From positions 1-7,314 of the forward strand of contig JAKJEU010000072.1 in NCBI GenBank assembly GCA_022705265.1: a DNA stretch of 7,314 bases, read 5' to 3'. Below the pieces are notes generated by a model that made no database searches, was not told the origin of the DNA, and saw only the letters and a list, made by a program, of their open reading frames with translations. This document shows, piece after piece, positions 1 to 6,117 of the stretch. Origin of the DNA: Pseudomonadota bacterium (lineage in GTDB: Bacteria; Pseudomonadota; Alphaproteobacteria; JAKJEU01). The translations under genes and the position numbers were made by a program. How positions within the stretch are numbered: position 1 is the first letter of the stretch; each line of letters starts with the position of its first letter.

Positions 1-395
1 CTTTCCGCCATAATCCCCGACATTTGAAGTGCCGGAACAAAAGCCGTAGCACCAGGCAAAGCGGTATAATAAAGTTCGTTATCAATCATTTTTTTTATCA
101 ATAAAGCACCAGGATCGGAAATAATAGGAGACCCAGCATCAGAAATCAAAGCAACCGTTTTTCCATTATTAATAAAATCGATTATTTTGTCACTTGCCTC
201 ATCAATATTATGTTCATGACAAGGAATAAATATTTGATTTTTCAAGATTCCAAGGAGTGATAAAAGTTTTTTTGAAACCCTCGTATCCTCACAAGCAATG
301 ACATCAACTTCTGATAAAGTTTCAGAAGCTCTAAAAGTTATATCACCCAAATTTCCAATCGGAGTTGATATTATATAAAGACCAGTTTTCAACAT
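1..395 (-). CDS. rsmI: 16S rRNA (cytidine1402-2'-O)-methyltransferase RsmI, 5' part only
   Basis: RsmI transfers a methyl group from S-adenosylmethionine to the 2'-O of C1402 in the 16S rRNA decoding centre; it is a cytoplasmic enzyme of the tetrapyrrole-methylase fold. The first 131 residues are present and the rest lies beyond the left edge (the family is usually about 280 residues). Visible family motifs are STPIGNLGDIT at residues 10-20, CEDTR at 35-39, HEHN at 60-63, SDAGSPIISDPG at 85-96 and LPGATAFVPAL at 113-123. These are the conserved N-terminal SAM-binding blocks, so the call is firm. The start is the ATG at 395-393, four codons before the first conserved strand. No Shine-Dalgarno sequence precedes it. 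A good promoter (403-431) would start transcription almost on the ATG, so a leaderless mRNA is possible. The gene lies 44 bases downstream of the hypothetical gene at 440-1141, on the same strand. Confidence 0.95.
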   Translation of the reverse strand, partial: MLKTGLYIISTPIGNLGDITFRASETLSEVDVIACEDTRVSKKLLSLLGILKNQIFIPCHEHNIDEASDKIIDFINNGKTVALISDAGSPIISDPGALLIKKMIDNELYYTALPGATAFVPALQMSGIMAE

Positions 396-402
396 GAAAA
401 AG

Positions 403-431
403 ATTATATATTTTTTATAAAAAGCTTACAA
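403..431 (-). promoter_or_regulatory. Candidate sigma70-type promoter of rsmI (possibly leaderless)
   Basis: Read on the minus strand, TTGTAA (431-426) and a perfect TATAAT (408-403) are separated by exactly 17 bases. Only seven bases (402-396) lie between the -10 box and the rsmI ATG, so transcription would begin at or within a base or two of the start codon. That agrees with the missing Shine-Dalgarno sequence. The region is very AT-rich, so a chance match is possible. Confidence 0.5.
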
Positions 432-439
432 AGGAATTA

Positions 440-1141
440 TTAATAATATCTATCCCTATCACTTACTCTTCCTCTTTTATAATCTTCTTCGAATTTTGCT
501 TTTCTGTCGGCTTCGTCTTTTTCTTTTTGTTGTTTTGCTTTTTCTTCAATTTTTTCGATTTTTATATCAACTTGCTTGTTAACATTTTCATAAAGCAAAG
601 GATTATTTTCTTTTAAAAAATTCTCTGCTCTATCAACTGTTTTCTTTATAATTCCCTTAAATTCGTCTTTATGCCCTGTATTTTCGCCATAAAGAATATC
701 AGCAGCAGTAATGACAGGCAATTTTGCATCTTTCGAAAATTTATAATTATAAAGTTTACAATGCAAACGATTGGCAAATTCCTTGCCACCCCAGCCAAGC
801 AAAGGAACAACGAGAGGAGTTTCAAGAAACATATTAATCGGAAATTCATAAGTACCGATAGGAGGTAATTTATCGCAATTAACAATAGAAAAAATTGCAC
901 CGCCAACAGCTCCCGCCACTTTTACAGCCTTATTCATAGCAAAGCAAGTTTTTATATAATTTTTATTTCTGGCTTTATCAGAATAAACCAACGGCTTAAA
1001 AGTCTTCATTATTGCACCACAAATAAACGACTTTCCCGAAGAGAAAACATTAATATTTTTACCGTAAAAAAAGGACCTTGTCATGTCATGAGTAATGGCA
1101 TTTTTTTTAAAAGGTTCCTTTTGATTTTTTTTATTCATCAT
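440..1141 (-). CDS. Hypothetical protein with two hydrophobic stretches and a charged helical tail
   Basis: I do not recognise this 233-residue protein. The N-terminus (residues 1-60) is basic and polar. Two moderately hydrophobic stretches follow, at about 73-88 (alanine/glycine-rich, VAGAVGGAIFSIV) and 103-119 (FLETPLVVPLLGWGG). Both are short for confident membrane spans and there is no clear signal peptide. Residues about 161-226 are dominated by Lys, Glu and Asp and are probably one long helix or coiled coil; the protein ends in an Arg/Asp/Tyr-rich tail (DRDRYY). Four cysteines (41, 66, 89, 128) are scattered without a metal-binding pattern. Translation signals are good: tandem Shine-Dalgarno-like AAGGAG (1155-1150) and AAGGA (1148-1144) precede tandem ATG codons at 1141 and 1138. 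The second ATG is the better fit to the nearer site, so either may be used. A strong promoter lies just upstream and rsmI follows. Being real is likely; the function is unknown. Confidence 0.75.
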   Translation of the reverse strand: MMNKKNQKEPFKKNAITHDMTRSFFYGKNINVFSSGKSFICGAIMKTFKPLVYSDKARNKNYIKTCFAMNKAVKVAGAVGGAIFSIVNCDKLPPIGTYEFPINMFLETPLVVPLLGWGGKEFANRLHCKLYNYKFSKDAKLPVITAADILYGENTGHKDEFKGIIKKTVDRAENFLKENNPLLYENVNKQVDIKIEKIEEKAKQQKEKDEADRKAKFEEDYKRGRVSDRDRYY

Positions 1142-1163
1142 GATCCTTACTCCTTACATATTA

Positions 1164-1192
1164 ATAATAAACAAAATAGGTCGTTTTGTCAA
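1164..1192 (-). promoter_or_regulatory. Strong sigma70-type promoter of the hypothetical gene
   Basis: On the minus strand a perfect -35 box TTGACA (1192-1187) is followed after 17 bases by TATTAT (1169-1164), five of six matches to the -10 consensus. Predicted transcription start is near 1157, leaving a leader of about 15 bases that contains the Shine-Dalgarno sequence of the gene starting at 1141. It lies in the 96-base divergent spacer shared with trmB. It is one of the two clearest promoters in the window, with that of rsmI. Confidence 0.7.
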
Positions 1193-1237
1193 AAAAATAA
1201 TGTGGAAAAATTTTAAAATTTATGCTCTATTACTATC

Positions 1238-1939
1238 ATGAAAGAAAGAATTAAATTTTATGGTCGAAAAAAAGGTAAAAAGTTAAAAGAAAACCGTGAA
1301 AAGTTGCTTTTAAACTTTTTGGACAAGGTGAAATTAGATCCTGAAAAAAGCTTTGAAGTTACGGATATTTTTTCACAATCCTTTGATAAACATGTGCTTG
1401 AAATTGGTTTCGGTGGTGGCGAACATATTGCTGCTCAATCTTTAAAAAACCAAGATACTGGCTATATCGGGGCGGAAGTTTTTATAAACGGAATTGCCTC
1501 TCTTCTTGCTCATTTGACGGGGCACGAAGGTGGCGAAGCCTTGGCTGACGGTCGAGTTGACAATGTAAGGATTTTTAATGACGATGTAAGACTTATATTA
1601 CCCTCATTTAAAAATAATTGTTTTGATAAAGTATATCTTCTTTTTCCTGATCCTTGGCCAAAAACAAGGCATAAAGCAAGGCGTTTTGTAAATCACCCTC
1701 AACTTGATGAACTTTCAAGAATCATGAAATCTGGCGGTGAATTTATTGTTGCTTCTGACGATATGACTTATATAAGATGGGCTTTATTTGTTATGAGCGA
1801 AAGAAAAGATTTTGACATAATTTGGACAAAATCAGAGGAATATTTCACTCAACCAAACGGCTGGGAACAAACAAGATACGAAACAAAAGCTTTAAATCAA
1901 GAAAAAAAGCCTGTATATTTGGTATTTAGAAAGAAATAA
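1238..1939 (+). CDS. trmB: tRNA (guanine-N7-)-methyltransferase TrmB
   Basis: TrmB forms 7-methylguanosine, mainly at position 46 in the variable loop of tRNAs, using S-adenosylmethionine. The 233-residue length is normal for the bacterial single-subunit enzyme. Family signatures seen are a basic N-terminus (RGRKKGKK-like, residues 5-20), the SAM-binding loop EIGFGGGEH at 55-63, an acidic residue (E80) at the end of the next strand, the hallmark FPDPWPKTRHKARRF at 136-150, and TRYETKAL near the C-terminus (212-219), which helps bind substrate. The ATG at 1238 starts just before the basic segment. No Shine-Dalgarno sequence is visible in front of it and the upstream promoter is weak; TATGCT at 1221-1226 is the best -10 candidate. 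The gene is divergent from the hypothetical gene and probably co-transcribed with dapB, which begins 21 bases after its stop. Confidence 0.96.
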   Translation: MKERIKFYGRKKGKKLKENREKLLLNFLDKVKLDPEKSFEVTDIFSQSFDKHVLEIGFGGGEHIAAQSLKNQDTGYIGAEVFINGIASLLAHLTGHEGGEALADGRVDNVRIFNDDVRLILPSFKNNCFDKVYLLFPDPWPKTRHKARRFVNHPQLDELSRIMKSGGEFIVASDDMTYIRWALFVMSERKDFDIIWTKSEEYFTQPNGWEQTRYETKALNQEKKPVYLVFRKK

Positions 1940-1960
1940 TTTTATAAAAGAGGCAAAAAA

Positions 1961-2749
1961 ATGAGAGTTGGAATTATAGGTTGTTGCGGAAGAATGGGCA
2001 AAATGATTGGTGAAATGGCTGTAAAAAATGGTCATGAAGTCGTTGCTGGTTCTGACAGAGGCGATAATGTCGGAAAAATTTTATCATCAGTTATAAATGG
2101 TGCAAATCACACAAAAATCGTTGATAACAGCGAAGATGTATTTAAAATTGCTGATTTCGTAATCGATTTTACTGTAATTGATGTGGCAATATTCCATGGC
2201 GAATTGGCCGTAAAATATAAAAAACCTTTACTTGTTGGAACAACTGGCCTTAAAGAGGAACATTATGCTGGTTTGGAAAAACTTGCAAAAGATACTGTTA
2301 TTGTTACTTCTGCTAATGCTTCTTTGGGTGTTAATATTTTAAAAAGTTTTGTAAAAAAACTCGCATCAATTTTGGACAGCTCTTATGACATTGAAATTGT
2401 CGAAATGCACCACAGAAATAAAGTCGACTCTCCTTCTGGTACTGCTTTAATCCTTGGAAAAGCCGCTGCCGAAGGTCGTCAAATCAATCTTGATGAAATG
2501 GCAATTAAAGAAAGAGACGGCATTATTGGAAAAAGAGAAGAAGGCAAAATTGGTTTTGCAACTCTTCGCGGTGGCGATGTTATCGGTGATCATACTGTCA
2601 TTTTTGCTGGAAATGGCGAAAGAATTGAACTTACACATAAAGCAACTTCACGAGAATTGTTTGTAACTGGTGTTATGAAAATAATTTCTTGGGTAAAAGA
2701 TGTAAAGCCAGGAAAACTTTATGGAATGGACGATGTTTTAGGTTTATAA
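1961..2749 (+). CDS. dapB: 4-hydroxy-tetrahydrodipicolinate reductase DapB
   Basis: DapB reduces 4-hydroxy-tetrahydrodipicolinate to tetrahydrodipicolinate with NAD(P)H, the second committed step toward meso-diaminopimelate for peptidoglycan and toward lysine. The 262-residue length is typical. The N-terminal Rossmann domain opens with the dinucleotide-binding GIIGCCGRMGKMI (residues 4-16), and GTTG (93-96) contacts the cofactor. The catalytic block EMHHRNKVDSPSGTA (148-162) supplies the His pair 150-151 and Lys154, and SGTA binds the substrate carboxylates. RGGDVIGDHTV (203-213) is the conserved C-terminal tetramerisation/active-site stretch. The start at 1961 has a Shine-Dalgarno-like AAGAGG at 1948-1953, spaced 7 bases. 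It follows trmB by 21 bases with no terminator between, so the two are probably one transcript, ending at the hairpin downstream at 2764-2804. Confidence 0.97.
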   Translation: MRVGIIGCCGRMGKMIGEMAVKNGHEVVAGSDRGDNVGKILSSVINGANHTKIVDNSEDVFKIADFVIDFTVIDVAIFHGELAVKYKKPLLVGTTGLKEEHYAGLEKLAKDTVIVTSANASLGVNILKSFVKKLASILDSSYDIEIVEMHHRNKVDSPSGTALILGKAAAEGRQINLDEMAIKERDGIIGKREEGKIGFATLRGGDVIGDHTVIFAGNGERIELTHKATSRELFVTGVMKIISWVKDVKPGKLYGMDDVLGL

Positions 2750-2763
2750 GAATATTTTAAAAC

Positions 2764-2804
2764 AAAAAAAGGCTTTAAGTTTTATTACTTAGAGCCTTTT
2801 TTTT
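2764..2804. terminator. Bidirectional rho-independent terminator between dapB and the MBL gene
   Basis: An A-run plus GGCTTTAAG (2764-2779) pairs with CTTAGAGCC plus a T-run (2788-2804) around an 8-base loop, with one G-T wobble. The plus strand ends in eight T residues and the minus-strand read also ends in a T-run, so the hairpin can stop dapB transcription from the left and the nrd block from the right. The convergent arrangement of those genes supports this. Confidence 0.88.
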
Positions 2805-2808
2805 ATAA

Positions 2809-3573
2809 TCAAATTTTTATTTCCATACCATCATATGCAAGTTTCGAATTTAACGGTATCATTTTTGAAACTTTGTCAAAATCAATTTCTTCTGATAAAT
2901 GATTTAACACAACTTTTTTAGGGTTATATTTATCAACTAAATCAAAAGTTTGTGATAAATAATTATGCCCTCTTTTTATATCTTGTAAAGAAGTGAGCTC
3001 AAAAATCCAAAGATCCAAATCATAAAGATATTTCGAAGTTTCATCATTAAACTCACAAAAATCAGGAGTATAAACCATATTATCCAGCTTAAAACCTAAA
3101 ATTTCTTTATCTTTATGTGTAAAATTCAACGGCATTAAAGAAATGTCGGTGTTTGGAAGTTTCAATTCTTTATAAGGTTCGATTATATTTAATTTTACAA
3201 AACCTTCTTTTCCTTGTTTAAACATATAATAAAAACAAGTTTCAACTTCTTTTATGGTTTCTTCGTTGCCAAAAATATTAATTTCTTTGCCTATATTAGA
3301 GCTTACCCTTACCAATTCCCAAATTCCACCGATATGGTCGAAATGTTGGTGGCTTAAAAATATATTTTCAAAATTATTCACATTAAAACGACATGTTTGA
3401 TGTCTGAAATCTGGTCCACATTCGACCATAAAATTTCCTTTATCCGTCTCAAAAAATGCAGAACTTCTCATTCTTACATTTTTTGGATTATTCAAATCAA
3501 TATCAGTTTTTAAAATATTACAAGCATTAGGAGTGCCGCAAGCAGCACCGCTTCCAAGTATTGTTATTTTCAT
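2809..3573 (-). CDS. PhnP-like metallo-beta-lactamase-fold hydrolase
   Basis: This 254-residue protein belongs to the metallo-beta-lactamase superfamily, PhnP/phosphodiesterase-like branch. It starts with the strand-loop TILGSGAACGTP (residues 4-15) and has the metal motif HQHFDH (75-80). Further likely metal or active-site residues are His153 (NFTHKD), Asp171 (YTPDF), His203 (RGHNYLSQT) and His225 (VLNHLSEE), and it ends in the family's typical DGMEI (248-252). E. coli PhnP is a phosphodiesterase acting on cyclic ribose phosphates; the substrate here is unknown. The Cys cluster that holds a structural zinc in PhnP is not preserved: residues 18-30 have only one Cys. The His usually found three residues after the LTH histidine is Glu228. 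The ATG shares one base with the nrdG stop (TAATG at 3575-3571), so the two are translationally coupled. No separate Shine-Dalgarno sequence is obvious. Confidence 0.88.
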   Translation of the reverse strand: MKITILGSGAACGTPNACNILKTDIDLNNPKNVRMRSSAFFETDKGNFMVECGPDFRHQTCRFNVNNFENIFLSHQHFDHIGGIWELVRVSSNIGKEINIFGNEETIKEVETCFYYMFKQGKEGFVKLNIIEPYKELKLPNTDISLMPLNFTHKDKEILGFKLDNMVYTPDFCEFNDETSKYLYDLDLWIFELTSLQDIKRGHNYLSQTFDLVDKYNPKKVVLNHLSEEIDFDKVSKMIPLNSKLAYDGMEIKI

Positions 3574-4253
3574 TATTTTCTTAACACTATATTTGGGAAA
3601 AATTCCCTTATTTTATTTAAAAATTCATCATCGATAAAGAAAGAATGAGCTTTTTCCTTATCGAATTTATAATCATCAGTTGCACGACAAAGTTGTAAAG
3701 CATAATTCTTAATGCCCTTTTCATGCAAAAACTTAGCCATGGACAAGACCTTATCTTTGTTAAGCAAATTAGGGTCAAGTGTTGTTCTTATTTCATAATC
3801 AACCTTGCCCTTTGCGATTTTTATCAAGGATTTTAAAATATCTTCCTTGCCCTTATAAATTACATCATAATCTTCAAAAGGTACTTTAAAATCCATCGCA
3901 ACATAATCAATTAAACCGTATACTTCGTCAAAAATCTTAAAATTAGCACCAGAAGTATGAAGAGCAATTTTAAAGCCCTTTTCTTTTATAACTTCAATGG
4001 CATTTTTAAGTTTTGGCTGAAATAAAGGTTCACCACCACTAAGCACCACCGCATCAACAAGTTTCTTACGCTTGATAAGAAAATCCAAAACCTCGTCAAA
4101 AGAAGCATCATCTTTTGCATCGTTAAAGCTTTTAAGATCTTGGTTATGACAATAAGGACAATTAAGAGGACAACCTTGGCAAAATAAAACGGTGGCAAGC
4201 TTTTCGGGATAATCTATCGTTGTGAAAGGTACTATGCCACCGACTTTAATCAT
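3573..4253 (-). CDS. nrdG: Radical SAM activase of anaerobic ribonucleotide reductase (NrdG-type)
   Basis: This 226-residue iron-sulfur enzyme should use S-adenosylmethionine to place a glycyl radical on the class III reductase. The radical SAM cluster motif is CPLNCPYC (Cys28, Cys32, Cys35; CxxxCxxC), preceded by GGIVPFTTIDYPEKLATVLF, typical of the NrdG-like activases that carry an N-terminal strand (often labelled NrdG2). SGGEP (72-76) is the SAM-binding GGE motif; LHTSG (98-102) and DFK (121-123) match later radical SAM core strands. It lacks the extra ferredoxin-like cluster domain of larger glycyl-radical activases. It is encoded 69 bases after the glycyl radical domain gene, on the same strand, which points to that peptide as its substrate. 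It overlaps the next gene by one base. The ATG at 4253 has only a weak upstream purine stretch. An activase for another glycyl radical enzyme is the alternative, but none is encoded in this window. Confidence 0.92.
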   Translation of the reverse strand: MIKVGGIVPFTTIDYPEKLATVLFCQGCPLNCPYCHNQDLKSFNDAKDDASFDEVLDFLIKRKKLVDAVVLSGGEPLFQPKLKNAIEVIKEKGFKIALHTSGANFKIFDEVYGLIDYVAMDFKVPFEDYDVIYKGKEDILKSLIKIAKGKVDYEIRTTLDPNLLNKDKVLSMAKFLHEKGIKNYALQLCRATDDYKFDKEKAHSFFIDDEFLNKIREFFPNIVLRK

Positions 4254-4287
4254 TATTAATCTTTTCTTAACTTTATAGTTATATTCT

Positions 4288-4295
4288 TGTTAACA
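4288..4295. promoter_or_regulatory. Small palindrome TGTTAACA upstream of nrdG
   Basis: An 8-base perfect palindrome sits in the 69-base spacer between the glycyl radical domain gene and nrdG, 35 bases before the nrdG start. A GTTAAC core also occurs within the inverted repeat upstream of nrdD (6676-6697). It could be a shared operator half-site, but such short AT-rich palindromes arise easily by chance. No convincing promoter boxes accompany it. Confidence 0.2.
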
Positions 4296-4322
4296 GGATA
4301 AATTACTTAAATTCTGCAAAAT

Positions 4323-4505
4323 TTAAGCAACTTGGTACTTCTTTAAGGTTCTGCACGCATTTGATTCTTTGTAAAAAGTTCTTTCTTTGTATTCAGACTT
4401 TTTACCTTTGTTAAATTCAGACACAGGGCGATGATAACCCATGACTCTGGTCCAAATTTCACAACGAGTGCGTTCAGCGTTATCTAATATTATAGTTTTG
4501 TTCAT
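4323..4505 (-). CDS. nrdD: Free-standing glycyl radical domain of class III ribonucleotide reductase
   Basis: This 60-residue protein corresponds to the extreme C-terminus of NrdD proteins, which carries the glycyl radical. The motif is RTRCEIWTRVMGYHRPVSEFNKGKK (split here: RTRCEIW at residues 12-18, TRVMGYHRPVSEFNKGKK at 19-36). Gly23 in RVMGY is the expected radical site, by analogy with the RVxGY glycine of other NrdD enzymes. In most class III reductases this segment is fused to the large subunit; here it has its own ATG (4505), a good Shine-Dalgarno AGGAG (4516-4512, spaced 6) and its own stop. The large subunit ends 31 bases earlier just after its zinc site, exactly where the fused domain would follow. 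From memory, some alphaproteobacteria annotate a similar short protein as anaerobic ribonucleotide reductase. The arrangement parallels GrcA (YfiD), the detachable glycyl radical domain of pyruvate formate-lyase. The last 15 residues (ESNACRTLKKYQVA) are not conserved in my recollection. Confidence 0.88.
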   Translation of the reverse strand: MNKTIILDNAERTRCEIWTRVMGYHRPVSEFNKGKKSEYKERTFYKESNACRTLKKYQVA

Positions 4506-4536
4506 TATTAACTCCTATCAATAATTTTTTTATACC

Positions 4537-6117
4537 TTAAGAAGCAGAGGAACTAAGTTCCTTTTCCTCTTTTATTTTTTCTGCCATTAATTCTTCATCA
4601 CACATAGGACAGAATTCGTGTTCACCAGCCACATAACCATGTTTTGGGCAAATAGAGAAAGTTGGTGTTACCGTTAAATATGGGATACGGTAATTACTTA
4701 AAATCTTTTTGACCAAATCCTTACATACCGATGCTGAAGAAATTCTTTCAGCCATATACAAATGCATTACTGTGCCACCTGTATATTTACCTTGTAATCT
4801 CTCTTGCAAATCAAGTGCCAAAATTGGATCGTCAGTATAACCCACTGGTAATTGAGACGAATTTGTATAATATGGAGCATCTTCACTTCCTGCTTGAATG
4901 ATATCAGGAAATCTTTTCTTATCCTCTTTTGCCAAACGGTAAGTTGCACCTTCGGCAGGAGTTGCTTCCAAGTTATACATATTTCCAGTTTCATCTTGGA
5001 ATTTTAATAATTTTTCACGAATGAAATCCAAGAATTCAACAGCTAAATCTTGACCAACAACATCGGTTAAATCATGTTCACCATTGGTAAAGTTTCGTAC
5101 CATTTCGTTAACACCATTAACACCAATCGTTGAGAAATGGTTTCTTAATGTTCCTAAATATCTTTTTGTATAAGGGAACAAGCCATTATTCATATGATGT
5201 TGGATTGTTTTTCTTTTAAGTTCTAATGAAGTTTTTGCAAGCTCCATCAACTCATCAGCCCTTTTAAACAAAGCCTTTTTATCACCTTTATGTAAATATC
5301 CAAGTCTTGCACAATTTAAGGTAACAACACCAACAGAACCCGTTTGTTCAGCAGAACCAAACAATCCATTACCCTTTGCAAGCAATTCACGCAAATCGAG
5401 TTGCAAACGACAACACATAGAACGAATTTGCCCAGGCTTTAAAGTTGAATTGATGAAGTTTTGGAAATATGGCAATCCATATTTTGCAGTCATTTCAAAC
5501 AAAATATCCGCATTTTCATCGTCCCAAGGAAAATCTTCGGTAATGTTATAAGTTGGAATTGGGAATGTAAATAATCTTCCTTTTGCATCGCCTTCGGTCA
5601 TTACTTCAAGATATGCACGGTTAATCATATTCATTTCTTTTTGCAAATCACCATAAGTAAATGGCATTTCTTCATCAGCGATTATTGGATGTTTTTCCTT
5701 ATAATCTTCTGGGCAATTCCAGTCAAAAGTCAAATTTGTAAAAGGTGTTTGAGAACCCCATCTTGCAGGGACATTCAAATTATAAACAAATTCTTGGAAT
5801 TGTTGTTTAACTTCCTTATAAGACAAACCATCTTTTCTTACATATGGAGCAAGATAAGTATCAGCAGAAGAAAAAGCTTGAGCCCCAGCCCATTCGTTTT
5901 GCAAAATTCCAAGGAAATTTACCATTTGTCCCAAAGCGGTTCTTAAATGTCTTGGAGGTCTTGCTTCAACTTTACTTGGAACACCGTTCAAACCTTCATG
6001 TAATAAGGTTTTAAGCGACCAACCAGCACAGTATCCCGCCAACATATCCAAATCATGGATATAATAATCACCGTTTCTGTGTGCATCGCCAACTTCTTTT
6101 GGATATACATGAGACAA
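4537..6117 (-). CDS. nrdD: NrdD catalytic and zinc-site portion (downstream open frame)
   Basis: This open frame of 526 codons carries most of the reductase. Numbering from its first possible start (TTG at 6117), residues 2-33 (SHVYPKEVGDAHRNGD, IHDLDMLAGYCAGW) are the conserved entry to the NrdD barrel. MCCR at 234-237 aligns with the finger-loop cysteine region that forms the substrate-activating thiyl radical, and GSVGVVTLN at 260-268 is the following barrel strand. PTFSICPKHG and FCPMC (Cys490, His493, Cys503, Cys506) form the C-terminal metal site. The frame ends in a Lys/Glu-rich tail and SSSAS. The TTG is only a computational start: the frame continues upstream through a Trp codon (WLSH) into the frame-break, and no Shine-Dalgarno sequence precedes it, so independent translation is unlikely. 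The barrel and zinc motifs make the family certain. Confidence 0.9.
   Translation of the reverse strand: MSHVYPKEVGDAHRNGDYYIHDLDMLAGYCAGWSLKTLLHEGLNGVPSKVEARPPRHLRTALGQMVNFLGILQNEWAGAQAFSSADTYLAPYVRKDGLSYKEVKQQFQEFVYNLNVPARWGSQTPFTNLTFDWNCPEDYKEKHPIIADEEMPFTYGDLQKEMNMINRAYLEVMTEGDAKGRLFTFPIPTYNITEDFPWDDENADILFEMTAKYGLPYFQNFINSTLKPGQIRSMCCRLQLDLRELLAKGNGLFGSAEQTGSVGVVTLNCARLGYLHKGDKKALFKRADELMELAKTSLELKRKTIQHHMNNGLFPYTKRYLGTLRNHFSTIGVNGVNEMVRNFTNGEHDLTDVVGQDLAVEFLDFIREKLLKFQDETGNMYNLEATPAEGATYRLAKEDKKRFPDIIQAGSEDAPYYTNSSQLPVGYTDDPILALDLQERLQGKYTGGTVMHLYMAERISSASVCKDLVKKILSNYRIPYLTVTPTFSICPKHGYVAGEHEFCPMCDEELMAEKIKEEKELSSSAS

Noticed and set aside
646..906. Open frames inside or opposite known genes (646-906 minus, 671-868 plus, 2447-2638 minus, 2454-2666 plus, 3986-4198 minus, 4767-4994 minus, 5641-5946 plus, 6417-6617 plus)
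   Set aside because: Each lies in another frame of a well-supported gene, lacks family motifs, and shows the composition expected of out-of-frame reading.
1186..1219. TTGTCA plus TAAAAT as a promoter for trmB
   Set aside because: The spacer would be 22 bases, too long for a sigma70 promoter. The TTGTCA overlaps the -35 box of the opposite, better promoter.
5988..6117. Intron, intein or insertion element between the two nrdD parts
   Set aside because: No sequence is inserted. The two family segments are directly adjacent and about 13 bases too close, which is the opposite of an insertion.
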